From the NCBI GenBank assembly GCA_001464615.1, contig LNFI01000016.1, positions 124,001 through 188,000 of the forward strand: a stretch of DNA of 64,000 nt, given 5' to 3'. This DNA comes from Sphingomonadales bacterium Ga0077557. GTDB lineage: Bacteria; Pseudomonadota; Alphaproteobacteria; Sphingomonadales; Sphingomonadaceae. A model generated the notes under the pieces. The model was not told the origin of the DNA, did not search any database, and saw only the letters and a program-made list of their open reading frames with translations. Position numbers and translations under genes: made by a program. Within the stretch, counting starts at the first letter, position 1; each line of letters starts with the position of its first letter. Shown here piece by piece: positions 1 to 10,180 of this stretch.

Positions 1-3000
1 CGCGACCAACGCGCGGAATTCCTCTGGGCTAAGTGGATCGTCCAGTTCGAACAGCTTTTGCGGCAGCGCCTCGAACGGCGTCGACAACAAGGTGGTCGGC
101 CGTCCCCATTGCAGCAGCGCGGCATTCATCGCGCCTTCGACCGAGTCACCGCAGACGATCGATTGCAGCGCGGTGGCGGGCACATCGTCCAGCGCCGCCT
201 TCAGCGTGTCGAACCCTTCGGCCGTCCGCGTGATCAGCACCACCCGCGCGACCTGGCATTCGTTGATGAAGGCACGCGCGGTCTCAGCGATATAATCGAC
301 GAGATGCTCGCCGATGATCCACACCGTCTTGCCGCGCATCTGGTCAAGCCGCTCCTGCTTGGGGCTGCCGAACAACTCGCGCTCGGTGGTCGATCGCTCA
401 ACCGAAAGGCCGCCCGAGGGCATGAAGGTCTCGCCCGAAACCGCGCGGTCGGCGAGGAAGAACACCGTTGCCTGCGCCACATCGGTTTCGGTCGGCATCT
501 TGCCGAGATGGAGCTTGGAGAGCACCCCGCCTCCGACTTTCTTCGCCTCGATCGCGATCTTGTCAGCGGGCAGGAACGGCGCGCCCTCAGGCGGCGAGCG
601 CAGCAGCCAGCCAGCGTTAGACTCTGGCGTATCCGGCCGATCCGCCCAACCCGGCGCATCGAGGAAATAGCCGCCCTTGCGCAACCGCGAGACCAGCGCA
701 GCGGCGATCAGCGGCGTCATCAGATACTGGTCCCAGGTGCAGATGCCATCGCCTTCGCGCGCGCAGGCGAGCGCCAGGTCGCGAATTTCGCGCGGGTTGT
801 TGGTATCATGCGACATCCGCACCGTGTCGTTGCGCGCCAGCCGCGTCAGCAGCGCCTCGACCCGCACGCCGCGCCGCAGCGCCTTCACTGATGCCGCATG
901 GATGGCGTTGAGCCGCTTATTCTCCAGAATGAGCTTGCCGCGCCGATCGAACAGGCCAGGCTTGCCGCCGGTGCCGGCCAGCCGGTCGCCATCGACTGGG
1001 CCAGGCGCGATCGCATTGAACTGCACTTCGGGCCCCAGATAGCGTGACATCGCCTCGACCATCGCGCGCTGCCCCGATTTAGACACGGCGTAATCGGCAC
1101 GGTTGGGATAGGCGACCGCCAGATATTTCTCGCCACCGAAATAGGACGAGACGTTGAGCACATAGCCCGAGCCTTGGCGTTTCATCAGCGGCACGACATG
1201 GTGCATCAGGAAGTAATTGGAGATCAGGTTCGCATCGAGCGTGTAGTTCCAGGCATCGACACTCATGTCGACGACCATGTCCTCGGCCCCCGCGACGCCG
1301 GCATTGTTGATCAGATAATCAATCCGGCCAAAGGCTTTCAGCGTCGCATCGACCGCGCCCTTCAAAGAGTCGAAATCGCTGACATCGACATTGGCGAGCG
1401 TCTGCACGCGCCGCTCGACCCCGGCAAAGCCGATATCCTCGAGTTCGCTGACGATCCGCGCGCGCGCCACCGCGAGTTCGCTCTCCCGCCGCGAGACCAT
1501 CATCACCTTCGCGCCTGCCAGCGCCAGCAGCCGCGCGACCTGCCCGCCAATCCCGGCGGAGCCGCCGGTAATCAGCGCAACCTTGCCCAGATGCAGCCCG
1601 GTGATGTTCTCACTGAACCCCGGCATCGCTTTGCGCGATCCGGTCGCCTCGCCGATATTGCCCGGCACATAGAGCGTGATCTCGCGGATCTTGCTCTCTT
1701 TGAGCAAAATGCGCGCCGCATGCCCCGCCGTGAAGCGGGTATTCTCGGCCTCGGCATTGCCGAAGCGGACGATCTGGTTACCCCATTCCGCCTGCCGCCG
1801 TCGGCCATGCGCCACGTCGATGTCAGACTCATCGCGCCAGATGCGGATCAGCTGCTCGGTCGCCGCGCGCAGCATCTGCGCATAGACGTCACCCTTGCCA
1901 TCGGCTGGATTGGTCAGAAACACGAAGCGCGGCTCTTGCAACAAATTGTCGTTGCGCTTCCAGTACCGGCTGAGCGTGCGGGCGAGCGCGATGCTCCCCG
2001 CCATTTCGGCATCCATGAAGCGCTCGACATCCTCATCGGTCGCATCGACCAGATCCCCGACCAGCTCGCCCGGCCCCAACACCGGCATGAAGATCGCGCC
2101 CGTAATCGGCGTGTGCTCTTTGGTATAGGCATCAAGCGCCGATTCCATCGCGGCGGGCTCGGTCCGGTTGAAGCGGATGATCGTCAGCCGGTCGTCGGCG
2201 CCTTCCGCCTTGGCGCGCGCCTGCGCAATCGCCACGTCCGCCTGCCGCGCCAGCCCCAGCAGCACCCGCGCGCCGCAGGCAATCTGGATATTGGCGATCT
2301 CCAGCGCTTCCTGCCAGCCATCGCCCGCCGCGATCAGCACCGCGAGCCCCGATCCGTCCATCGACCGCATCGTCGGGCGCGACAAATAGGTCGCGCGCTC
2401 TTCCTTGCGGACGGTCATGCCGTGCGTCACTTCGAAATCATGGCCATTATAGGCGGCGGACTCGTCGCTTCCCAGGAAAACGCAGGTGGTGGCGATGTCG
2501 GCTGGTGTCGGGAAGGTTTTGGCCTTCGCCTTGCCACCGGTCGAGCGTTCAAGCGACATCATGTCGAAAAACTGGTTGGCGGTAGTCCCCGCCTCATCGC
2601 CACGCATTGAATCCATCGTCGCGAACACGGTACGAATCCGCTCGCTTTCGATTGGGCCGGGGAAGACGAGGTTCACGCGAATCCCACGCGGCCCCAGCTC
2701 AAGCGACAATTCGCGCGAAAATGCATTCATCGCTGCCTTTGGCACGACATAGGCCGTGCGCGCATAATAAGGCGTGCGCGAGAAGATCGTCGAAACGTTG
2801 ATGATCGATCCGCCCTCCCCCATTGCCGAAGCGGCAGCGCGCGACACGTTCCAGGCGACACCAAAAATGTTGCGGATTGCGTCGCCCACCGTCTCGCCAT
2901 CGGTCGACCCGGCCTTTTGCAGCGCGGCCAGTTCCTTGGCGTCGATCGGCAACTGTTCAAGCGGTTGCTTTGGCCCGGCAGAGCCCGCATTGTTGACGAG

Positions 3001-3321
3001 GATATCGATCCGGCCAAAGCGCTTCACCACATCAGCAATGCCAGCGCGCACCGATTCCGGATCGCCGCCGTCGAGCGCCACCGTCGCCAGCCGCGTCGCA
3101 TCGACACCGGTCTCCGCGCGGATCGCCTCGGCGGCGGCGTCAGTGCGTGCGGGCGTGCGGCCCGTCATCACCACGGTCGCGCCCTCGGCGAGGTAATGGC
3201 GGACGATATAGCCACCCAAATTGCCCGCCGCGCCGGTGACGACAGCGATCTTGCCCACCAGCCTGCCGCTGGCGGTTGGGGTTGTAGTCGCTGCAGTCGA
3301 TACGGTCTTCGCCTTGGCCAT
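1..3321 (-). CDS. mcr: malonyl-CoA reductase-like bifunctional protein (3' end beyond window)
   Basis: The minus-strand frame is open from ATG at 3321 (GGAG 6 nt upstream) to the window edge, giving 1107 residues without a stop. Two tandem SDR units are visible. The first has a Rossmann motif TGAAGNLGG near residue 30 and a Y-x3-K pair in YVVPK near residue 180. The second has TGGSAGIGG near residue 580 and YAVSK near residue 740. This tandem order and size match bifunctional malonyl-CoA reductase of the 3-hydroxypropionate cycle (about 1220 aa in Chloroflexus), where the C-terminal half reduces malonyl-CoA to malonate semialdehyde and the N-terminal half reduces that to 3-hydroxypropionate with NADPH. 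Roughly 110 residues should lie outside the window. It follows pcs by 142 bp on the same strand, the enzyme using its product, which supports the call. A tandem SDR of other function remains possible. Confidence 0.85.
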   Translation of the reverse strand, partial: MAKAKTVSTAATTTPTASGRLVGKIAVVTGAAGNLGGYIVRHYLAEGATVVMTGRTPARTDAAAEAIRAETGVDATRLATVALDGGDPESVRAGIADVVKRFGRIDILVNNAGSAGPKQPLEQLPIDAKELAALQKAGSTDGETVGDAIRNIFGVAWNVSRAAASAMGEGGSIINVSTIFSRTPYYARTAYVVPKAAMNAFSRELSLELGPRGIRVNLVFPGPIESERIRTVFATMDSMRGDEAGTTANQFFDMMSLERSTGGKAKAKTFPTPADIATTCVFLGSDESAAYNGHDFEVTHGMTVRKEERATYLSRPTMRSMDGSGLAVLIAAGDGWQEALEIANIQIACGARVLLGLARQADVAIAQARAKAEGADDRLTIIRFNRTEPAAMESALDAYTKEHTPITGAIFMPVLGPGELVGDLVDATDEDVERFMDAEMAGSIALARTLSRYWKRNDNLLQEPRFVFLTNPADGKGDVYAQMLRAATEQLIRIWRDESDIDVAHGRRRQAEWGNQIVRFGNAEAENTRFTAGHAARILLKESKIREITLYVPGNIGEATGSRKAMPGFSENITGLHLGKVALITGGSAGIGGQVARLLALAGAKVMMVSRRESELAVARARIVSELEDIGFAGVERRVQTLANVDVSDFDSLKGAVDATLKAFGRIDYLINNAGVAGAEDMVVDMSVDAWNYTLDANLISNYFLMHHVVPLMKRQGSGYVLNVSSYFGGEKYLAVAYPNRADYAVSKSGQRAMVEAMSRYLGPEVQFNAIAPGPVDGDRLAGTGGKPGLFDRRGKLILENKRLNAIHAASVKALRRGVRVEALLTRLARNDTVRMSHDTNNPREIRDLALACAREGDGICTWDQYLMTPLIAAALVSRLRKGGYFLDAPGWADRPDTPESNAGWLLRSPPEGAPFLPADKIAIEAKKVGGGVLSKLHLGKMPTETDVAQATVFFLADRAVSGETFMPSGGLSVERSTTERELFGSPKQERLDQMRGKTVWIIGEHLVDYIAETARAFINECQVARVVLITRTAEGFDTLKAALDDVPATALQSIVCGDSVEGAMNAALLQWGRPTTLLSTPFEALPQKLFELDDPLSPEEFRALVA

Positions 3322-3463
3322 TTCAGCTCCCAGTAATCGCGCGGGTCATTCATTTGCCGCTTATTGACGTGTTCAGAGCCTGGGGAGGGCGAACCTGATC
3401 ATATCGTTGATGATGAGAGAACGGCAACAGGGTACGCCATTCCCGCCAATCGGCGCTACGCCG

Positions 3464-6400
3464 CTAAAGATCGGGCGGTAGCGCTTCCCCCGCCGCCCAA
3501 GCCTCTAGCAACGCATCGCGGCTGCGCAGGCCCATCTCGGGCAGCGCGTGGTTCACCACATAGGTCGCGCCCGAATGGCGGTTGTCCCACATTGCCTGAT
3601 GCGCCTCTGGCAGCCCGTCCCACGGCACCACTTGCGGCTCGGTCACTTCCAGCAAGCCCGCCGCAATCATGTCGTTCATTCGGGCAACCTCGAAAGCGTT
3701 GCACAGATGCGTGCCCAGGATCGACGCGGTCGGCATCAATATCTGGCGCTGCCGCGTCCACACTTGCGGCGCATAGAAAGTGAAGCGCTGCCCGGCCATA
3801 TCTTCGGCAAAGATCACCCGGCCAGTGAAGGGCTTCACCAGCGAGGTCGAGACACCGAGCGTATCCTGCCCGGCGCGCTCGATGATCAGATCGGGGCTGC
3901 CGCGCGGATTGTCGGGCGAGCGCAGGATCTTCCCAATCGCCGAGCCGAACGGCTTCATCACCCGGTCCTGATAATCGCGCACGGCCGCCTTGAACACCTC
4001 GATATCCACCTTGGAATCGGGCAGTTGCGGCATCGTGTCGGGCCATAGGAAGTTGGCGCCCTCCTTCCGCCGGATCGATTCGAGGCTGACGATCCCCTCG
4101 ATCGCGTCCTCAAGCCCCAGTGACTGTAGAAACTCGCGCTGTCCATCGGTCGTGGTCGCCACGACGCTGCGCGCATTGAAGCGCCGCGCCGCCTCGATCA
4201 TCTCAAGGCCTGTTTCGTCGAGCAATTCCTTCGAGCGCGGGCCGTAATAGATCAGCACTGCCTCGCCGCCGCGAAGCGCTGCCTTGCGCAGCATTTCCTC
4301 TGGGCTGGCCGTGCCGGGCTTGCCCATGAAGCTGAAGTGATAGCCCGATGACGCGCCGTAGAACGCCAGCGTGCCGCCTGCCGCCAGCAGCTGAAAGCTG
4401 CGCGGGAACGCCGTCTCACCGGCATGGCTGACAACATAATCGGCAAGCTTGCCGCCGTTCAGCGCCTCATATTCAACGATCAGCGGTGCGCCGGCTGCCT
4501 CCCAGGCGCGGGCTGCTTCTGCTTCTTCAGGCACGATCGTGAAAAGATCAGCAAAGCGCGGGTCCTTGCGATCAATCGCGCCGACCGCGCCCTGCTGCCC
4601 GGTGATGAAAGCGGCGCGTTCGGGCGACGATACCAGCCCGGTCACCTGCAACCCGGTCCGCACCGAACTGCGCAACGCGTCGAGACCCGTGCCCGTCGCT
4701 GCACCCTCGACAAACAAGGTTCGCCCCGGCGCAATCTGCAAGGTCGTGAACAGGCAGCGCGAGATCGTGCCGAGGTTGAGCACATAGCTCCCCGCCTGCT
4801 CCAGCGTCAGATCGGGCGGAATGCCGTGCATCTGTGGTGCCTGCACGGTCAGGAACTGCGCGTGGCTGCCCGTTTCGGTCTCGTACCCCTGGATCGAGAA
4901 ATCCGCATACATCGGATCATTGCCGACTTGGGGGCTGAGCAGATCGTTGGTGCCCGAATAGACGGTGACCAGATCGCCGACCTTCACGCGCCCCTCGGCC
5001 CGCGTCTCGCTGCCAAGCGCCGCGACCAGGGCGATGCCGCCGGAGCCGGTAATCTGGACGTCCTCTTCATGGCTATCGAACGGCGACACAGGAATGCCGG
5101 TCAACGCCCAGATATCGTTGAAGTTGACCTCACTGGTCAGCATGTAGAGCAACGCTTCGTTGGGCGCGGGCTCTGGCACCTTGACGATCAGCTCGCGCTC
5201 ATGGCTGGCGGGCGGGCCGAAACGTGGTGCGCCTGTCTCTGCATCACGGGCAATGCCGAACGCATATTGCCATTCGGGGATGCGGGTGACGCCAGGGTAG
5301 AAGGGCGCGCCGACGGGGAGCAACTGCCCTTCCGATTCAAGCGCTTTGCCGCGCGGTTCGTGCTCTTCATCCAACCACACGCCGTCGCGGCGGACGGGGA
5401 GCGGCGGGCTCACCTTGTCCATGAACTGGCGGATGCCGGTCTTGCCGCCTTCGGGGTCGATAATGGCTTCAGCGAACAGTGCCGCCTCGCGCGCCATCCC
5501 CGCGCTCATGCCTTGTTCAAGGCCGGTCCGCACTGCTTCGAGTGCGCGCTTACCCGCCGTGCCACGCCCGGCCCAGTCAAGCTGCCGCTGGATACGCTGC
5601 AGGAAATCATCCGCCAGCACCGCATCAAGATCGACCGACGATGTCTCTTCCCATGCCTTGGTAGCCGCTTGTCGCGCGGCATAGGCCGCACCCAACGGGC
5701 TATTCGCGCCATCCTTCACAAAAGCGCGTATTGCCGCATGCGCCTCAGCCAGCGCGTCGCGCGATCCATCGACTAACGTATCGACTAGGCCAATATCCGC
5801 CGCCGTCGCTGCGTCGATGCTGCGTCCCCCCAGGATCAGGTCGAGCGCATCGCGCACGCCCGTCGCGCCATTCCGGTCAGCGAGCAAGCGCGGCAAACGC
5901 TGCGTCCCGCCATAGCCCGGCAGCAACCGCAAGCGGATCTCGGGCTGGCCAAAGCGCGCGGTCGGCTCGGCAATCCGGTAGTGGCAGGCGAGGGCGAATT
6001 CCATGCCGCCGCCCAGTGCGACGCCTTGCACCGCGGCGATGCACGGCTTGCCCATCGTCTCGATCTTGCGGAACGCTAGCTGCGCATTGTTGGGCAGCAC
6101 CATCGCTTCTTCGAAGGAATGGATTTCCTCCAGCATCTGGCGGATGTCGGCACCCGCTACGAATGATGCCGTGCCCTGCCCGGTGAACACCACCGCGATG
6201 ACATCATCCTTGCGCGACAGTTGATCGACCACGACCACCAGTTCATCGATCGCGCGTTCGTTTAGCGCGTTGACCGGCGGGTTGGTAACGGTGACGGTCG
6301 CCACCCGCTTGCCCGGCGCGACGTTGTTGTACTGGACCAGGAAATAGCGATTCCGTTCGAACAGCGACTGCTCCTCCGACAGGCGCTGCTTGCGCTGCCA

Positions 6401-8989
6401 GTCGTCGATCGCGGTCTTGAGCTCAGTCAGCGACTCCGGGTTGCGCAGCGTCGTCACGTCGCCGACGTCACCGCCCTCGACCAAAGCGCGCACCATCCGC
6501 CGCATATATTTGCCCGATCGCGTTTCGGGGAATTGCGAGACCTCGATGAAATCGGCCGGCACCGCGACGGCACCCTTTTCGCTGCGCACCAGCTCGAACA
6601 GGCGGCGCTTGTCGTCGATCGTGAGCTTGCGCCCTGCAACGGGCACGACAAAGGCGAGCGGCGTCAGCCCCTTCTCGCGGTGTGGCGCGCCAACGACAAG
6701 CACATTGCCGACCGGCGAATCCGGATCGAGCGCCTTGTCGCGCAGCACCGCGCCTTCAATCTCCTCGGTCCCCATCCGGTGACCCGACACGTTGATGACG
6801 TCGTCACTGCGTCCATGCAGCGAGAAGGAGCCATCCTCATGCGCGATCGCGAAATCGCCCTGGGTATAGGCCCACACCCCGCGCCAGCGCTTCCAATAAC
6901 CATCAATCCAGCGCCCGGAATCACCGCGCCAATCGCCTTGAACGCTACCATTCTCGACGCGGAAATTATCGACATCGCCCCAGATGGTGCGCGCCAGATA
7001 GGGATAGGGCGCGGCGATGACGATCTCGCCCTTCTCGCCCATTTCGGCCTGCCTCCAGGGCACGCCATCGGCGCCGTCGCGCGCGAATGGCGTTGCGCTT
7101 GCGGTCGCATCGGCATCCTCAACCCAGACATCCCCGATAATCCAGGGCAATGGATAGGCATGCGCGTCGGGCTTTAGCGGGAAATCCTGGTTGCCGTAGA
7201 AATGCGTCCAGGCGATGCCGCCATGCTCGGTCGCCCAATAGCTGTTGATATATTGCGGCACGACATGCTGCATTCCGAACGCCTGCACCGATGGCGAGGT
7301 CGGCTCCGCGCAGAAGGTCGCGACGCGCAAACCGCCCATGTCATAGCGCTCAAGATCAGCGAGGTTCGACGGATCGGACATCACCGATTTGAGGAAAGTC
7401 ACGCCGGCCTTGAAGATCGTGACATTGTGCCGCTCGATCATCGACGCGAACCGCCCGGCGTGCGGGAAGACCGGCGATCCTTCCGACACCACGCTCGTCA
7501 CCCGCGTCATCAGCGGTGCGCAGATCAGATAGCTTTGGCCGGTAATCCAGCCCGGGTCAGCGACGACGAACAGCGTATCGCCCGGCCGCGCATCGAACGA
7601 CACTTTCATCGTATGCGCGACGCCCGCCGCATAGCCGTGCGCGTGAACGATGCCCTTGGGTTTGCCCGTCGACCCCGAGGTGTAGATAAAGAACATCGGA
7701 TAATCGGCATCGACCGGCAGCGGCTTAGACGATGCCCAGATCGCCGGTACGAAATCCGCGTCCGGTATTGCCAGCAGTTCATCCTGCGACGTTACCGCGA
7801 AGCCAGCCTCGCGCGCCTTGGCGAGCAAGGTTTCCAGCGCCGCATCGGTCAGCTCATGGCTCCAGCGGTCGCGTTCCTCGCGCCAGATGATGTCGGGTTG
7901 CGCGGTGTGGCGCACCACAATCACCGTTTCCACGCGCGGCGGCAACGTAACGAGGCTCGATGCGATGGCGATCCGCACGCGCGCGGCATCGGCGGCGCTG
8001 ATCCGGCCCTCGCTGCCCAAGGTGATCAGCGCACGGCCAACCCCGCGCATGATGTCCGACCGTTCAACCGAGACTTCGCCCGCCAGCGTTTCCTTGACGG
8101 TAGCGAGGATCGTCGCGGTATCCGCCGCCGGCAGTTCGAGATCGATTTCAGACAAAATCGCCAGCGCCGTTGTCACCGGCACATAATTATCAAGCGCCGG
8201 GTCAGTATAGGCGTTCTTGAATGCCGCGACCTGCGCGTTGCGATAGCTGCCATCCGACGTGACGATTACCCGCGCGCCCGCATCGCAAATCCGGTCCGAC
8301 AGCGTCTTGTCGCTGAACCCGCCAAACACGGCGGTATAGACAATGCCCAGCCGCTTGGCCGCTTCGGTCCAGTAAATCTGCGGCACAATGCTCGGCATGT
8401 TGAGCGCGATGCGGTCCCCCGCCTTCAGCCCCAACGCCTGCAGCGCCAGCGCGCACTTCGCCGTCTCAAGCAGCAATTTCTTGCGCGACACGGTGAAGCA
8501 ATCGACCGGCGCCCCGCGCCCGCCGCCTGCGGACATATCCCAGCGATCGCCTTCAAAGATCAGCGCCGCCTCATCGCCGTGCCCGCTCAGGACATGGCGG
8601 TCGACTTCGCTGAAGCAGGCATTGGTCCGCCCGCCGACGAACCAGCGCCAATGCGGCGGCTCGCTGGCATCGAATGCCTTGGTCCAGGGCGCGAAATCGG
8701 CCGGCAAATCGGCAGTAACCGCAGCCGCAGTTGCCGCATCCCAGCCCGACCAGCGGCCATCCTCGCCGCGCGCCAGCCACGCCCCCGCGCTGCCGAGATG
8801 ATCGACAAACCAGTGCATCGCGCTGGCGGCAATCGCGCCGTGAAAGGCACCAGGATCGGCCAGACAGGCACCGCGCATCGCGCGCCAATCATCGCCCGAC
8901 CGTACCGGATTACTGGAGGCAGCGGGAACGGGCACGGAAAACGTTGAAGCAAGCTCATTCATCAGTGATTCGGTTCCCGAAGGCGGCAT
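3464..8989 (-). CDS. pcs: propionyl-CoA synthase, trifunctional
   Basis: This 1841-residue protein has three fused modules. An acyl-CoA synthetase covers roughly residues 1-870, with the P-loop YTSGSTGKPKG near 440 and a C-terminal lid. A crotonase-type enoyl-CoA hydratase spans about 885-1170, with the oxyanion region GVALGGGMEFALACH and the active-site segment FGQPEIRLRLLPGYGG near 1000-1020. An MDR-type enoyl-CoA reductase spans about 1290-1841, with the nucleotide motif EGAATGTGLDALRSS near 1430. This order and length are diagnostic of propionyl-CoA synthase, which converts 3-hydroxypropionate, ATP, CoA and NADPH to propionyl-CoA while sequestering acrylyl-CoA (known from Chloroflexus and Erythrobacter sp. 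NAP1). The start could also be ATG 8962; neither has a strong Shine-Dalgarno. It is the first gene of a pcs-mcr unit and diverges from a LysR gene. Confidence 0.93.
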   Translation of the reverse strand: MPPSGTESLMNELASTFSVPVPAASSNPVRSGDDWRAMRGACLADPGAFHGAIAASAMHWFVDHLGSAGAWLARGEDGRWSGWDAATAAAVTADLPADFAPWTKAFDASEPPHWRWFVGGRTNACFSEVDRHVLSGHGDEAALIFEGDRWDMSAGGGRGAPVDCFTVSRKKLLLETAKCALALQALGLKAGDRIALNMPSIVPQIYWTEAAKRLGIVYTAVFGGFSDKTLSDRICDAGARVIVTSDGSYRNAQVAAFKNAYTDPALDNYVPVTTALAILSEIDLELPAADTATILATVKETLAGEVSVERSDIMRGVGRALITLGSEGRISAADAARVRIAIASSLVTLPPRVETVIVVRHTAQPDIIWREERDRWSHELTDAALETLLAKAREAGFAVTSQDELLAIPDADFVPAIWASSKPLPVDADYPMFFIYTSGSTGKPKGIVHAHGYAAGVAHTMKVSFDARPGDTLFVVADPGWITGQSYLICAPLMTRVTSVVSEGSPVFPHAGRFASMIERHNVTIFKAGVTFLKSVMSDPSNLADLERYDMGGLRVATFCAEPTSPSVQAFGMQHVVPQYINSYWATEHGGIAWTHFYGNQDFPLKPDAHAYPLPWIIGDVWVEDADATASATPFARDGADGVPWRQAEMGEKGEIVIAAPYPYLARTIWGDVDNFRVENGSVQGDWRGDSGRWIDGYWKRWRGVWAYTQGDFAIAHEDGSFSLHGRSDDVINVSGHRMGTEEIEGAVLRDKALDPDSPVGNVLVVGAPHREKGLTPLAFVVPVAGRKLTIDDKRRLFELVRSEKGAVAVPADFIEVSQFPETRSGKYMRRMVRALVEGGDVGDVTTLRNPESLTELKTAIDDWQRKQRLSEEQSLFERNRYFLVQYNNVAPGKRVATVTVTNPPVNALNERAIDELVVVVDQLSRKDDVIAVVFTGQGTASFVAGADIRQMLEEIHSFEEAMVLPNNAQLAFRKIETMGKPCIAAVQGVALGGGMEFALACHYRIAEPTARFGQPEIRLRLLPGYGGTQRLPRLLADRNGATGVRDALDLILGGRSIDAATAADIGLVDTLVDGSRDALAEAHAAIRAFVKDGANSPLGAAYAARQAATKAWEETSSVDLDAVLADDFLQRIQRQLDWAGRGTAGKRALEAVRTGLEQGMSAGMAREAALFAEAIIDPEGGKTGIRQFMDKVSPPLPVRRDGVWLDEEHEPRGKALESEGQLLPVGAPFYPGVTRIPEWQYAFGIARDAETGAPRFGPPASHERELIVKVPEPAPNEALLYMLTSEVNFNDIWALTGIPVSPFDSHEEDVQITGSGGIALVAALGSETRAEGRVKVGDLVTVYSGTNDLLSPQVGNDPMYADFSIQGYETETGSHAQFLTVQAPQMHGIPPDLTLEQAGSYVLNLGTISRCLFTTLQIAPGRTLFVEGAATGTGLDALRSSVRTGLQVTGLVSSPERAAFITGQQGAVGAIDRKDPRFADLFTIVPEEAEAARAWEAAGAPLIVEYEALNGGKLADYVVSHAGETAFPRSFQLLAAGGTLAFYGASSGYHFSFMGKPGTASPEEMLRKAALRGGEAVLIYYGPRSKELLDETGLEMIEAARRFNARSVVATTTDGQREFLQSLGLEDAIEGIVSLESIRRKEGANFLWPDTMPQLPDSKVDIEVFKAAVRDYQDRVMKPFGSAIGKILRSPDNPRGSPDLIIERAGQDTLGVSTSLVKPFTGRVIFAEDMAGQRFTFYAPQVWTRQRQILMPTASILGTHLCNAFEVARMNDMIAAGLLEVTEPQVVPWDGLPEAHQAMWDNRHSGATYVVNHALPEMGLRSRDALLEAWAAGEALPPDL

Positions 8990-9163
8990 ACCGGGGAATT
9001 GAAAGCCAATTTGATCGAAAATAGCAAATCGGAAAACGATCAGGATGTTTTATTGCGCGGCGCTGCACCCAAACGGCCACGCTTACGCAGCGCTGCAAAG
9101 CAACCGGCAGCCAATCGCTCTGCATGATTGGACTGTCCCCCCCGGCGCGCTAGACAGCCCAGC
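8990..9163. promoter_or_regulatory. pcs/LysR divergent promoter region
   Basis: This is the 174-bp gap between the divergent pcs and lysR-type genes. It contains an interrupted palindrome GATCG (9013-9017)/CGATC (9037-9041) close to pcs and a second one, CCAATC (9111-9116)/GATTGG (9126-9131), close to the regulator. LysR proteins commonly bind such imperfect palindromes between themselves and a divergent target. Binding here is inference only. Confidence 0.35.
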
Positions 9164-10087
9164 ATGGCCGCTCCCAAAATTACGCTCCGCCAGCTTCATT
9201 ATCTGGTCGCGCTTGCCGCCACAGGGCATTTCCGGCGCGCGGCAGAACGGGTCGGCGTAACCCAGCCCTCGCTCTCCGCGCAGATTGCCCTGCTTGAGCA
9301 GCGCCTTGGCATCAGGCTGGTCGAACGCGGCACCACCGTCGCAACGCTGACCCCGCGCGGTCGCGACATTGTTGAACGCGCACAGCATCTGCTGAATGAT
9401 GTTCAGGCGCTTGAAGATAGCGCGCTGGACGACCCGGAAGGGCTGCGTGGCACGATCCGGCTTGGCGTGTCGCCAACGCTTGGGCCATATCTGATGCCGC
9501 ATGTCGTGGCACGGCTGCACCGCGATCACCGCGATTTGCGGCTGCATGTCCGCGAAGGATCGCCCGACGAGCTGCTCCGCGACCTTGCTGGCGGCACCCA
9601 TGATGCCGTGCTGCTGCAATTGCCGGTTGTCGGCCATGAATTCACCGTCCAGCGGCTGTTTCGCGAAGAACTGCTGATCGCAATGGCTGCTGACGATTCA
9701 CTCGCCGCAGAGCCCGCGATCGATCCGGCGGCCCTAGCCGGACGTGGGCTGCTGACGCTTTCCCCGCAATATAAGATGTCCGAACAGATCCTCGCGCTCA
9801 GCACCGCTGTCGGCGCGGAGGTCATGCGCGATTATGAAGGGACCAGCCTTGACGCGATCCGTCAAATGGCCGGCATGGGGATGGGACTGGCCCTGCTGCC
9901 CTCGCTCTATATCCGGTCAGAAATTCGTGATGAGGACGATGTCCGTGTCCGCCCGATCCGCGGTCGCGCGATTTACCGGGAGGTCGCCCTGGCCTGGCGG
10001 CGCAGTGCAGGGCGAGCGCCGGCCTATCAACGGCTGGCAGCAATCGTTAGCGAGGTTGAGCGATCGATCCAACCGATAGGAAATTAG
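9164..10087 (+). CDS. LysR-family transcriptional regulator, OxyR-like but cysteine-free
   Basis: This is a 307-residue LysR protein. The N-terminal winged helix-turn-helix starts TLRQLHYLVALAATGHFRR, recognition helix VTQPSLSAQIALLEQRLG. The effector domain occupies residues 90-300. ATG 9164 matches the family's usual N-terminus; a frame opening further upstream would add 12 residues of no family likeness. The helix region and LLTLSPQYKMSEQILALS segment resemble OxyR, but the two redox cysteines of OxyR are replaced and the whole protein contains no cysteine, so peroxide sensing by disulfide is not possible. It is divergent from pcs-mcr, so it is the obvious candidate regulator of that operon (inference). 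katG lies 4.4 kb away beyond another operon, so a katG link is weaker. Confidence 0.85.
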   Translation: MAAPKITLRQLHYLVALAATGHFRRAAERVGVTQPSLSAQIALLEQRLGIRLVERGTTVATLTPRGRDIVERAQHLLNDVQALEDSALDDPEGLRGTIRLGVSPTLGPYLMPHVVARLHRDHRDLRLHVREGSPDELLRDLAGGTHDAVLLQLPVVGHEFTVQRLFREELLIAMAADDSLAAEPAIDPAALAGRGLLTLSPQYKMSEQILALSTAVGAEVMRDYEGTSLDAIRQMAGMGMGLALLPSLYIRSEIRDEDDVRVRPIRGRAIYREVALAWRRSAGRAPAYQRLAAIVSEVERSIQPIGN

Positions 10088-10180
10088 AATTGATTTGAAT
10101 TGTTTTGCTGCGTTGATCCTATCGAGCGCCGCTGTATTTAGACCCCCCCACACACACGCGTTGCAATTCGGGAGCAGAAC

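Noticed and set aside
58..2610. Long plus-strand open frames at 58-891 and 1174-2610
   Set aside because: They are antisense to the mcr gene, whose protein shows two clear SDR domains; the plus-strand products have arginine/proline-rich shadow composition and no family likeness.
4424..8947. Long plus-strand frames at 4424-5776 and 7202-8947
   Set aside because: They are antisense to pcs, where three enzyme modules are recognisable; no plausible ribosome site or domain on the plus strand.
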